NCBI GenBank assembly: GCA_050942875.1
Contig: JBMNOD010000079.1
Location: forward strand, 1-16,625
From: JAAZAI01 sp050942875
GTDB lineage: Bacteria > Verrucomicrobiota > Kiritimatiellia > RFP12 > UBA3636
DNA length: 16,625 nt
Direction of reading: 5' to 3'
Shown here: piece by piece, positions 1 to 8,020 of the stretch
Layout: each line of letters begins with the position of its first letter
Position numbering within the stretch: the stretch's first letter is position 1
Made by a program: the position numbers and the translations under genes
The notes under the pieces: model-generated
Told to the model about the DNA's origin: nothing
What the model saw: the letters and a program-made list of their open reading frames with translations, nothing else
The model's database searches: none

Positions 1-25
1 CCGGGGACACCCCAGACCCCGTTTT

Positions 26-100
26 TTGGACAGGATTGCAGGATTTGCAGGATTAGGATTGGACTCCCCGGAATCTTGTCAATCTTGCAATCTTGTCCAA
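26..100 (+). repeat. Long inverted repeat / RNA hairpin, copy 1
   Basis: The arms at 26-54 and 72-100 are inverted complements around a 17-nt loop. In a + strand RNA, 24 of 29 positions form Watson-Crick pairs, four form G-U pairs (G at 33, 41, 47 and 50) and one (U at 46) is mismatched. On the - strand the four wobbles would be C-A mismatches, so the fold favours one strand. It has no U-tract and is therefore not an ordinary terminator. Confidence 0.6.
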
Positions 101-243
101 GGCTGCGCCACCTGCGCCGCGCCACCTACGATTTTTGTGTTTTCCTTGCCATGCCCCTCCCTGCACGCCTCCGTGCCTGTCTAGCGAGGAGTGAGAAGCG
201 AGAAGAGCGTAGTTCAGGCCGGGGACACCCCAGACCCCGTTTT

Positions 244-318
244 TTGGACAGGATTGCAGGATTTGCAGGATTAGGATTGGACTCCCCGGAATCTTGTCAA
301 TCTTGCAATCTTGTCCAA
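244..318 (+). repeat. Long inverted repeat / RNA hairpin, copy 2
   Basis: This is the second copy of the 26-100 hairpin, with arms at 244-272 and 290-318. It is base-for-base identical, including the four positions that would be G-U pairs in + strand RNA. It lies about 315 bp upstream of the first coding region and could be part of a long 5' leader if transcription starts upstream, but no clear promoter is visible. Confidence 0.6.
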
Positions 319-356
319 GGCTGCGCCACCTGCGCCGCGCCACCTGCGATTTTTGT

Positions 357-632
357 TTTTCGTGGCCATTCCCCACTCGGCGCAGCCGCCACACAGGCGC
401 TTTCCGGCGTAGCCTGCGCCAATGGAATGAAACACAGAGACCAGAGGGATGTGAGGGCTGGCAGGTTGCCGCTCCCGCGTCCAATATGCCCATTGGTTTT
501 GAATTTGGCATCAGGAACGCCTCCATGTTTCATGGGAACTCAAGGAAGCATGTTGCGATTCTGACACACCCAATGGCGCCCCTTGGTTTTTCTCTCTTGC
601 TTTCTAAATCGGCGTTTGATAGTGTTCAGTTT
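357..632. other. Intergenic region upstream of the glycosidase operon
   Basis: No gene is supported here. An open frame runs through it into the first glycosidase, but the stretch is lower in GC, has no protein-like character, and a typical signal peptide begins only at 633. Small symmetric elements are present: CCAAT/ATTGG at 481-496 and CCATG-TTT-CATGG at 523-535. A weak promoter-like pair (TTGCTT at 597-602, TAGTGT at 620-625, 17-bp spacer) is too poor to call. No strong Shine-Dalgarno sequence precedes the ATG at 633. Confidence 0.5.
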
Positions 633-2834
633 ATGAAATCCCGTCATGCGATTTGCTTCGTTCTCGTGTTGAGCGCTTTGATGTCGATGTCAGCGGCTGC
701 TTCCGAAGCCGTTGAAAAGAAAATCTATGCGCATTACATGGGATGCTTCCCCGCGTGGACGGGGGCGATGGGCTGGCACTACGAGCACGCGCACGAGCAT
801 CTGAAGCAGACGAACGATTACGTGGCGGCGATGGGCGGGCGCTTTGTCAACTGGCCGCTTGTGCCTCGTCCGACGCCCCCGGCGCCGAAGACGTTGGTCG
901 AAAACGCCAGGCTCGAGATCGCGCGGGCGAAGCGCTACGGGTTTGACGGGTTTGCGTTCGACGCCTGGGCGGGCGGCGACGGCGCGAAGGAGAATTTCGA
1001 GGCGTTCTTCCAGGCGGCCGAGGAAATGAAGGTCGATTTTGGCCTGACGATCTGCTTCGATCCGTCGTGCCACGGCGTTCCGGAGGGCAAGACGATGCTC
1101 GACGCGTTCGTCGAGACGGCCGAGTTCGTTCTGAAGCACAAGGATTCGCCCAATCTCGCGCGGTTCGAAGGCAAGCCGCTGTTCTTCGGCTATTTTTCAA
1201 ACGGCATCGACCCGGCGGCCAACCGCGGCTCGATCGAGGAGCGCTTCGCCGCGGAGAAGCGGGGCTGGGACGCGTTCCGCCAGCGGATCGGGACGCCCGT
1301 GTTCATCCACGGCTCGCTGGACAACGACAACGGCGACTGGGAGAAGGCCGGCGCCCACGCCGCGCAGATCTACGATGCCGTCGGCGGTTTTCTCGGCGGC
1401 GGCGAGGGCAGCGCAGGCGGCAAGGCGACCGCGGACGCGGTCAAGGCCGCGGGGAAGGTCTGGAGCCAGCCGCTGTCGTTCCAGTACGCGAACCCCCATG
1501 GCGTCGTCATCGCCTGGAACGGCATCGACTTGATGCGCTTCAACTGGAAGGCGGCGATGGAAAACGAGTCGCGCCTCATCCAGTTCGTGACGTGGAACGA
1601 CTATGGCGAGGCAAGCTGCCTCGCGCCGACGACGGGCCACGGCTATTCGCCGCTGCGCATCAACAAGCACTACATCGACCTTTGGAAGAACGACGGCGTC
1701 GAACCGCCGGTCGAGAAGGACGAGGTGCATGTCTTCTACCGTCGCACGGCGTACAATCCCGATTCGTTTCCGTTCCATTCCCGTCGGCAGAACTACGGCG
1801 AGTTCACGCAGATCATCACGTTCCTGAAGGAGGAGTCAACGGTCGAGGTGCAGGGGCACAAGCCTTATGCCGCCCCTCCGGGGATGCACATCGAGTACGT
1901 GCCGCCGGTGCCGGGCCCTGTCGTCATCCGCGTCCGTCGCGGCACGCCTCTCAAGACGGTGTGCGAGATCAAGGCGCCCGAGGTGATTTCCGCCAAGCGC
2001 TGGCGCGAGGATCCGACGATCGTCGGCTACGGGACGGGGCATGACGAGGAGTGGGCGAAGGACTTCCCGGGGATCAAGCCCGAACATTATTCCGAAAATG
2101 GCGATGTGGACGGCGACGGGCTCCCCAACTGGTTCGAGATGGTTTATTTCGGCAAGTTTCCGCAGATGCACACCGCGACCGTGGCGGATCCGAAGGCCGA
2201 TCCCGACGGGGACGGGTGGACGAACCTTGAAGAATACGAGAACGACACCGACCCGACGTTCCCGGACAAGCCTTATCCGAAGGGCCATGTCTGGGACTCG
2301 CGCGACGCGGCGAAGAAGCCGCTCCATTGGAACCCCGCGCGCGACGATCGCAACCGCAACGTCTGGTACGCCTTCAACAACGGGAACATCTGCCCGCTCG
2401 TCATGAGCGCGGCGATCTGGCATCGGTTCGTCGATGGCGGGTGGTCCTCGTCCGTCGACTTCGACATGGACACCGGCGCGATTTCCCTGAGCGGGAACGG
2501 CGGCTCGGTCATGCAGTACGCCTGGAAGGCGCCCGTTGAAGGCGTGTTCGCGCCCGAGATCGATTTCACCGCGGGCGGTGGCGGCGGCAAGATCAAGGTC
2601 GTGATGCGCCATTTTTCGTCCGCTGCAACGAACGTCTTGGAGACCATCGCCCTCGACGGCGGGGCGACGGGGCGTTTTGCAAGGCCGAAGCTCACGTTCG
2701 AGAAAGGCGATCTTCTCATGATCGACCTCGATTATTCCGAGTCGCAGGGCATCGGCTCCATCATGATCGACCGCTTCAAGGTCGTGCTTGAAGAAGAAGC
2801 CAAGGTCGAGAAAGGCAAAGGTAAACGCACATGA
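633..2834 (+). CDS. Secreted GH71-like glycoside hydrolase with calcium-loop repeats
   Basis: This is a 733-residue exported protein. Residues 1-23 form a signal peptide ending at an Ala-Ala-Ala-Ser site, which fixes the start at 633 rather than at upstream Met codons. Residues about 30-375 resemble GH71 (alpha-1,3-glucanase family; related in fold to GH99-like enzymes): an AHYM motif near the N-terminus, then TWNDYGE at 320-326, carrying the conserved Asp323/Glu326 DxxE pair, then a family-typical VFYRR segment. A beta domain follows (about 375-450). Residues 491-541 contain two DxDGDG-type loops like thrombospondin type-3 or dockerin calcium sites. A glycine-rich beta domain ends the protein. 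The lysine-rich tail has no recognisable anchor. The TGA overlaps the next ATG (ATGA), so the two genes are probably translationally coupled. Substrate is unknown; alpha-glucan or alpha-mannan are possibilities only. Confidence 0.8.
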   Translation: MKSRHAICFVLVLSALMSMSAAASEAVEKKIYAHYMGCFPAWTGAMGWHYEHAHEHLKQTNDYVAAMGGRFVNWPLVPRPTPPAPKTLVENARLEIARAKRYGFDGFAFDAWAGGDGAKENFEAFFQAAEEMKVDFGLTICFDPSCHGVPEGKTMLDAFVETAEFVLKHKDSPNLARFEGKPLFFGYFSNGIDPAANRGSIEERFAAEKRGWDAFRQRIGTPVFIHGSLDNDNGDWEKAGAHAAQIYDAVGGFLGGGEGSAGGKATADAVKAAGKVWSQPLSFQYANPHGVVIAWNGIDLMRFNWKAAMENESRLIQFVTWNDYGEASCLAPTTGHGYSPLRINKHYIDLWKNDGVEPPVEKDEVHVFYRRTAYNPDSFPFHSRRQNYGEFTQIITFLKEESTVEVQGHKPYAAPPGMHIEYVPPVPGPVVIRVRRGTPLKTVCEIKAPEVISAKRWREDPTIVGYGTGHDEEWAKDFPGIKPEHYSENGDVDGDGLPNWFEMVYFGKFPQMHTATVADPKADPDGDGWTNLEEYENDTDPTFPDKPYPKGHVWDSRDAAKKPLHWNPARDDRNRNVWYAFNNGNICPLVMSAAIWHRFVDGGWSSSVDFDMDTGAISLSGNGGSVMQYAWKAPVEGVFAPEIDFTAGGGGGKIKVVMRHFSSAATNVLETIALDGGATGRFARPKLTFEKGDLLMIDLDYSESQGIGSIMIDRFKVVLEEEAKVEKGKGKRT

Positions 2835-5572
2835 AAACAAGGACTGCATTCCTCTCGTTGGTCGTCGCGCTTGCGGGCGTCCCGCTTTTCGCCAACGATT
2901 GCATCTGGACGACTGCGGCTGCCGGGGAGGCGATCTGGTCCGACGCCGGCAACTGGCAGGCGTCCACGCCTCCCGGCTCTGGAGACAACGCGTCTTTTCC
3001 GACGGCTCCGGCGGGCGGACGCCTGCTGGTGCAGGTTCCCCAGCAGCAAAACGTGGCGCTCGACACCCTCTCCGGCGTCGATGGATACGACATCAAGCTC
3101 GGCGGATGGACGACGTTCACCGTCCGCGATCCTTCGGGGTTCTTCGGCACCCTCGGCTATCGCGGCTGGCTCAACGACTACGCCAACCTCGTTCTTTCCG
3201 CGTCCGAGGCCTTCACGCCGCACGTCAACGTGCTCGACGCGGGGTACGGCCTCAAGGTCAGCGTGTCCGACGCGAATGCTTCCGCGGAAATTGGATTCGT
3301 CACGAACGCCGTCCCGGGGCTGATGGACAAGTGGGGGGCGGGAAAGCTCCGCGCGAAGTTCTCGCAGTCCGACGCGTCGAACGCGCGCGTCGCCCAAGGC
3401 GAGCTCGCCGTGCACGGCACCGCGTCCGTCGATGCGATCACGGTTGCCGCGGGCGCGGCGCTTGGCGTCGAGGATTCGCTTTACGTGCGCAACCTGGGCG
3501 TCGAGGGCGCATCGCTTGCAAAGACCGGCGGCGGGAAGCTGACCATCGGGAGCCTCCATTCCATTTCAGGCAGCCAGACCGGCTTTTCGTCCGCGCCTGC
3601 CGGCATCGCCGTTTCCGCCGGCTCTCTCGCCCTCGCCGCGCCGGCCGCCGCCGACGCCGGCGCAATCGCGACGGCGCCGCGCCTTCACCTTGATGCGTCG
3701 GCCGCCGGTGCGTTCGTGACCGAGACCTCGGGGGGCGACACGCTTGTCGCCACATGGAACGGCGTCGGAGACGGCGCGATCCCGGCGACGGGCGTCGCGG
3801 CGAATTCCGGGCGCAAGCCCAGGCTTGTGGCCGACGGGCTGAACGGCATGCCGATCGTCGATTGCGGCGCGTTCGTCGGCGACGGCAATGCCGGCGACGG
3901 GACGACGGGCTACCTCGCGTTCCCCGACAGCGCCGTTCGCGAGGGGTTCATGGTCGTCCGCGCGAAATCGACGGGCATCCGCTACTTCCTGCTTGGCTCG
4001 TCCTACAACTGGATTTACGACTTCCACACCGGGCCCGACGGGCAGCTCACGGACGTCGCCAACGCCAACAGCATCGTCTTCCACGGCGTGTGGCGCGTCG
4101 ATGGCGCGCTGGTCAACGCCCAGAACTTCACGCTCGGCACCAACTTCCACCTGGTTTCGTTTTCGCTGCCGGAAGCCCGCGGCAACCTGAATGCGCTGGC
4201 GCTCGACCGCGAATACCGTTTTGGCGGACTCGAGTACGCCGAAGTGATCCTCTACGACCAGGTGCTTTCGGCGGACGAGCGTCGGGCCGTCGAATCGTCG
4301 CTGATGGCGAAATGGCTTCCCCGGGAAGGCGTTTCGCTCGGCACGCTGGCGTTTGGCTCCGGCGTGGCGGCCGGGCTCGAAACGGATGTCGACGTCGACA
4401 TCGCCTTTCTCAACGGCACGGGCACCTTTGTGAAGTCGGGCGCGGGCGCGGCGTCCGTCATTGCCGCCGCCGAGGCGGTCACGGGGCTTTCCGTCCAGGG
4501 CGGCTCCCTGTCGATCACGGGCGAAGCGAACCCCCTCTCCATTACGAACGACGCGATCTTCCACATCGACCCGTCCGCCACGCAGACGTTGACGATGGAC
4601 GGGAACGGGCTCGTCACGCAGATTGCGGACGTCCGCGCCAACGGCCGCTCCGCGTCCACCTCGCCGCATTCCACGGCGGCCGGCCCGTCGCTCGTGGCGT
4701 CGCCGACGGGGCTCGACCTGCTCGACTTCGGGACTTTTTCCCATGACGTCGCCCAATCGCAGGCCGACACCTGCGGCATGAAGTGGAGCGACCGCAGGAC
4801 GGACGTCTATGCCGGGTTCGTCGTCATCGAGAAAAAAGGCGACCATGATTCGTTCGTGCTCGGCGATCCGTCCGATTATCATTTCCATGCGGACAGTGGA
4901 ACGCTGCTCAATCCGAATTACAGCGACTACCGGTTGAGGACGCCGAACGGAACCGTCTGGACGCTGGATGGCGTCGAGGTCGATCCATTGGCCACGACGT
5001 GGCCGGCGGGCCTCCACGTGGTTTCGTTCTGCATCCCCGACACGCGCAGCGATGGTGTCGGGCTCCCGGGCGTGAACGCCGGCATGTTCGCCCAGGATCG
5101 CGAGCTCTGCCGCATTGGCGGCATGCGCTACGGCGAGGTGCTGATCTTCAATCGAACGCTTTCGGCAACCCAGGTCGCCGCGGTTTCGTCGTATCTCCGG
5201 GAAAAGTGGCTTGGCAGCTCCAAGGACACGTCGAACGGATTCCAAGCGCTTTCCGTCGCCGCCGGCGCTTCGCTTAATTTCGCGGGCGACGTGACGATCG
5301 CGGACAACTCGACGCTTGCCGTCGAATGCGCGAAGACGGGGGCCGGAACGATCGTCGTTGGCGGCGACGTGCTGCTCGGCACGAACGTCACGGTGTCGGC
5401 CACCGGTTCGCCCCAGGGCAGCGTGGCGCTCGTGACGGCCGCTTCGTTCGAGAACGAGGAGGCGCTTTCGACCTGGACCGTCGAGGGCGCGTCGAAGCTG
5501 AAACCCAAGGTGGTGTCCGGCGTCCTCTGCGTCGTTTTCCCGCCTCCGGGAACGCTCTTGCAAATCAGGTGA
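2831..5572 (+). CDS. Secreted beta-repeat protein with two LamG-like domains
   Basis: This is a 913-residue exported protein with a signal peptide at residues 1-21 (cleavage after LFA). The N-terminal part (about 30-275) has the WSDAGNW motif and a KTGGGKLTIG segment typical of autotransporter-associated beta-strand repeats. Two homologous LamG/concanavalin-like modules follow at about 284-496 and 575-795. Each opens with a short FH/LH-D element and closes with a (I/L)xxxxLSA...KWL motif, so they arose by internal duplication. The last 110 residues return to beta-repeat sequence and end in VVFPPPGTLLQIR. No beta-barrel, PEP-CTERM, LPXTG or type 9 signal is visible. LamG domains usually bind carbohydrate or protein, so it may hold substrate or attach neighbouring enzymes at the surface; this is inference. 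An AAAGGT ribosome site at 2817-2822 precedes the ATG, which overlaps the previous stop. Confidence 0.75.
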   Translation: MKTRTAFLSLVVALAGVPLFANDCIWTTAAAGEAIWSDAGNWQASTPPGSGDNASFPTAPAGGRLLVQVPQQQNVALDTLSGVDGYDIKLGGWTTFTVRDPSGFFGTLGYRGWLNDYANLVLSASEAFTPHVNVLDAGYGLKVSVSDANASAEIGFVTNAVPGLMDKWGAGKLRAKFSQSDASNARVAQGELAVHGTASVDAITVAAGAALGVEDSLYVRNLGVEGASLAKTGGGKLTIGSLHSISGSQTGFSSAPAGIAVSAGSLALAAPAAADAGAIATAPRLHLDASAAGAFVTETSGGDTLVATWNGVGDGAIPATGVAANSGRKPRLVADGLNGMPIVDCGAFVGDGNAGDGTTGYLAFPDSAVREGFMVVRAKSTGIRYFLLGSSYNWIYDFHTGPDGQLTDVANANSIVFHGVWRVDGALVNAQNFTLGTNFHLVSFSLPEARGNLNALALDREYRFGGLEYAEVILYDQVLSADERRAVESSLMAKWLPREGVSLGTLAFGSGVAAGLETDVDVDIAFLNGTGTFVKSGAGAASVIAAAEAVTGLSVQGGSLSITGEANPLSITNDAIFHIDPSATQTLTMDGNGLVTQIADVRANGRSASTSPHSTAAGPSLVASPTGLDLLDFGTFSHDVAQSQADTCGMKWSDRRTDVYAGFVVIEKKGDHDSFVLGDPSDYHFHADSGTLLNPNYSDYRLRTPNGTVWTLDGVEVDPLATTWPAGLHVVSFCIPDTRSDGVGLPGVNAGMFAQDRELCRIGGMRYGEVLIFNRTLSATQVAAVSSYLREKWLGSSKDTSNGFQALSVAAGASLNFAGDVTIADNSTLAVECAKTGAGTIVVGGDVLLGTNVTVSATGSPQGSVALVTAASFENEEALSTWTVEGASKLKPKVVSGVLCVVFPPPGTLLQIR
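5567..5572 (+). promoter_or_regulatory. Ribosome binding site overlapping the upstream stop codon
   Basis: AGGTGA contains the TGA stop of the LamG protein gene and sits 6 nt before the ATG at 5579. That favours 5579 over the in-frame ATG at 5588, whose nearest purine run is too close to it. The arrangement suggests re-initiation by terminating ribosomes. Confidence 0.55.
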
Positions 5573-5578
5573 CGCCTC

Positions 5579-8020
5579 ATGGGTGGAATGCGGCTTTTCG
5601 GGTTGCTCCTCGGGGCGGTCGCCGGTTTCGTGGCAGTCGGGCAGGGCGTCGAAGGCGAGCGGAGCGTGTTCGCGCATTACATGGCGTGCTTCACGCCCGA
5701 TCCGCCGACTGCGCGAAAGGAGATGTCGATCGCCCGGCTGTACGGACTCGACGGATGGGCGCTCAACTGCGGCTGCTGGCAGACGAAAGACGCGCAGGGA
5801 AACTGGATCCCGCACGCCGGCTACATGGCGGCGGCCTCCAACATCTTTGAAGCCGCGACGGGCTCGGACTTCAAGCTCTTCTTCTCGCCCGACGGCGGGA
5901 TGGGGGAGATCATCCACGGCAACCACGCCGACATGGGCGTCAGGTACCACGGCCACCCGAACCTCTTCCATTTCGCCGGACGCCCGGTCATCTCGGGCTG
6001 GAACGGCGGCATGCGCACCTACGACAAGTATCCAATGCTCAAGGACGCGCTGACGAGGCAGGGGTGCGGCGACTACTTCATCATCCCGGCCTACGTTTGC
6101 ACGGGCTACGCGCAATTCGAGCCGTATGATTTCCTGGAGGCGGACATCTATCACAATCCGGCGTTTGTCTGCGACGGGGTCTTTTTCTTTGGATGCGACA
6201 ACACGCTCGACGAGTTTCTCCGCCGCATCGAGATCGGACGCCTCGCCGCGATGAAGAACGGCAAGGCGTTCATGGCGGGGCCGTGCCCCGCCTACAACAG
6301 CGCGAACCTGCGCGACTACAAGGGCATGAAGGGCTACATCGAAGAGTGGAAGACGATCGTCGCCACCCAGCCCGAGATCGTCGAGATCGTCACCTGGAAC
6401 GACAACGCCGAGGACTCGGGCGTCTATGCGAGCGGCTGGACCGGCAACGCGATCCCGAACGATCTCGAAAACCGGCCGTGGATGAGCCGCGACGAATCGT
6501 TTCTCGATCTTTCGGCCTATTTCGCGGCGGCCTACAAGAGCCGCGGGCTTTATCCCGCGATCACGCAGGACAAGATTTACACCGCCTACCGCACGCGCCC
6601 GAAGGGCCTGACGCGAATCTTCCGGGCCGAGTCCGAAGGCTGGGTCGATGCGCGCGACCGCTACCTGCAGATTCACAACGACGTCGAGGACAACGTCTAT
6701 GCGACGTTCATGCTCGCCGCGCCGGCGACGGTCTCGGCCCCGGGCGTCACGAAGGATCTCCCCGCCGGCATCCATCATCTCGCCGCGCCGATGGTTCCGG
6801 GAACGACGCCGGAATTCGCCATCGAACGCGCCGGCAAGGTCGTCCTCCGGACGCTCGGACGCCGGCAGGTCGTTGACCGGGAGACCGAGCGCAATTCGCT
6901 CTGTTTCGATTGGGACGGCATCCATCGCATGTGGTCGCAGTGCGCGGTCGCCGGCGATCCGGTTCTGACGCTCGATGGCGCGAGCGGGACGGACTGGACG
7001 CTGCCTCCGGATTTCATGCCGGGGAGCTATGCGTTCCGCGTCCGGTACATCAACGCCGCCGACGAGGAGGCGCGCTACACGTTTTGCGTCGATCTGCCGT
7101 GGCTCGGCCGCTCCGGCCGCCGCCACCGCATGCCCCTCTACCTGCCGCCGACCGGCGGCGAGGAGAAGGAGATCGCGTTCCTCTGGTCCGTCCTGGAGGG
7201 TGCGTCCGGCGTCCGGATCGTCAAGGATCTCGATACGCGCGAACACAGGAAGCACGATTTTTCCGACTGGGGAAACGCGACGATCAAGTCGGTTGCGCTC
7301 GTCCGAAACGAGGTCGCCCGGTTCGACGGCACGATCAAGAGCACCAGGCACGAGATGATCGCGATACCCGGCGGCAGCTTCCGCAACGGCGCGGTCGAGA
7401 TTTCTCCGTTCACGATGGCGAAGTTCGAAGTCACGAACCGCCAGTACGAGGAGTTCCGTCCCGAGCACCGCGCCCGGCGATCCAGCGCCTCGTGGCGCGA
7501 CGACGATCCGGTGATCTATGTTTCGTGGCGCGATGCCGTCGCGTACTGCAACTGGCTTTCGGCGCAGGAAGGGCTGACGCCTGCCTACGACGAAGCCGAC
7601 GACTTCGCCTGGGTGGCGGGCGCGGACGGCTATCGGTTGCCGACGGAGGCGGAATGGGAATACGTCGCCTCGGGTCGCGGCGAGAACCGCGTCCATCCCT
7701 GGGGGAACGAGCCGCGCGCGCGGACGCCCGGGCGCGCGGCCTCGTTGGTCGGGAGCGATCCGGCCGACGTTTCACGCGACGGCATCATGGACCTCGGCGG
7801 GAACGTCTGCGAGTGGTGCTCCGACAGCTTTCATTTCGACACCGTCTTGAGCGGCAAGGACCCGCTCGACACGCGCCCGCCGGCTTGTCCGCGCGTGTCG
7901 TACCGCGCGATCCGCGGCGGCAGTTTCGGCTATTACGGTTCGGCGGAGTGCGCCGTCCGCGAATACAATTCCACTGGCTATCCCGGCTATCTCTACTTGG
8001 GGTTCAGAGTCGTCAGATGA
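5579..8020 (+). CDS. GH71-like protein fused to an FGE-like (SUMF1) domain
   Basis: This is an 813-residue exported protein with a hydrophobic signal peptide (about 1-25). Residues about 29-345 are GH71-like and related to the first gene: FAHYMACF near the start, VTWNDNAE at 271-278 retaining the Asp275/Glu278 DxxE pair, and an IYTAYRTRP segment after the barrel. Beta-rich regions span about 345-590. Residues about 592-813 match the formylglycine-generating-enzyme-sulfatase fold: IPGGSF, FEVTNRQY, PVIYVSWRDAVAYCNWL, YRLPTEAEWEY, LGGNVCEW, AIRGGSF and a terminal LGFRVVR. In true FGEs the RGGSF motif is followed by a CxxxxC copper-binding pair. Here Tyr785 replaces the first Cys and only Cys791 lies nearby, one residue off register. 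Sulfatase activation is therefore unlikely, and a binding or structural role is more plausible. The stop overlaps the next start (ATGA). Confidence 0.8.
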   Translation: MGGMRLFGLLLGAVAGFVAVGQGVEGERSVFAHYMACFTPDPPTARKEMSIARLYGLDGWALNCGCWQTKDAQGNWIPHAGYMAAASNIFEAATGSDFKLFFSPDGGMGEIIHGNHADMGVRYHGHPNLFHFAGRPVISGWNGGMRTYDKYPMLKDALTRQGCGDYFIIPAYVCTGYAQFEPYDFLEADIYHNPAFVCDGVFFFGCDNTLDEFLRRIEIGRLAAMKNGKAFMAGPCPAYNSANLRDYKGMKGYIEEWKTIVATQPEIVEIVTWNDNAEDSGVYASGWTGNAIPNDLENRPWMSRDESFLDLSAYFAAAYKSRGLYPAITQDKIYTAYRTRPKGLTRIFRAESEGWVDARDRYLQIHNDVEDNVYATFMLAAPATVSAPGVTKDLPAGIHHLAAPMVPGTTPEFAIERAGKVVLRTLGRRQVVDRETERNSLCFDWDGIHRMWSQCAVAGDPVLTLDGASGTDWTLPPDFMPGSYAFRVRYINAADEEARYTFCVDLPWLGRSGRRHRMPLYLPPTGGEEKEIAFLWSVLEGASGVRIVKDLDTREHRKHDFSDWGNATIKSVALVRNEVARFDGTIKSTRHEMIAIPGGSFRNGAVEISPFTMAKFEVTNRQYEEFRPEHRARRSSASWRDDDPVIYVSWRDAVAYCNWLSAQEGLTPAYDEADDFAWVAGADGYRLPTEAEWEYVASGRGENRVHPWGNEPRARTPGRAASLVGSDPADVSRDGIMDLGGNVCEWCSDSFHFDTVLSGKDPLDTRPPACPRVSYRAIRGGSFGYYGSAECAVREYNSTGYPGYLYLGFRVVR

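Larger units (their letters stand above)
1..356. repeat. Two-copy direct repeat, 138-bp unit at a 218-bp period
   Basis: Copy 1 occupies 1-138 and copy 2 occupies 219-356. The two are identical except for one base (A at 128, G at 346) and diverge after 138/356. Copy 1 begins at the window edge, so the repeat may extend or recur upstream. Each unit starts with a GGGGACACCCC-like stretch, followed by a run of degenerate 8-9-bp steps built on CAGGATT, then an inverted-repeat arm and a GC-rich tail. The 80-bp spacer (139-218) is not shared. It ends in a purine-rich segment (185-210) made of degenerate GAGAAGCGA-like steps. No protein-like reading frame fits. This looks like an interspersed extragenic repeat family rather than part of a gene. 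The sequence match is certain; its nature is inferred. Confidence 0.85.

Noticed and set aside
1..356. CRISPR array
   Set aside because: There are only two units of 138 bp separated by one 80-bp spacer, with no cas genes. This does not resemble a 25-40-bp repeat array.
294..632. A longer N-terminus for the first glycosidase
   Set aside because: The extension would be encoded by the repeat region, has no protein-like features, and would bury the signal peptide that starts at 633.
2831..5572. Classical type V autotransporter or PEP-CTERM protein
   Set aside because: The beta-strand repeats fit, but there is no C-terminal barrel and no PEP motif with a membrane segment and basic tail.
3566..7696. 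A 1376-codon open frame on the - strand
   Set aside because: It runs antisense across two well-supported genes and their junction. Its product is Arg/Ala/Val-rich with no domain motifs. Such frames are expected opposite GC-rich genes.
5579..8020. True sulfatase-activating enzyme
   Set aside because: The copper-binding cysteine pair is not in register, the domain is fused to a glycosidase-like part, and no sulfatase gene lies in the window.
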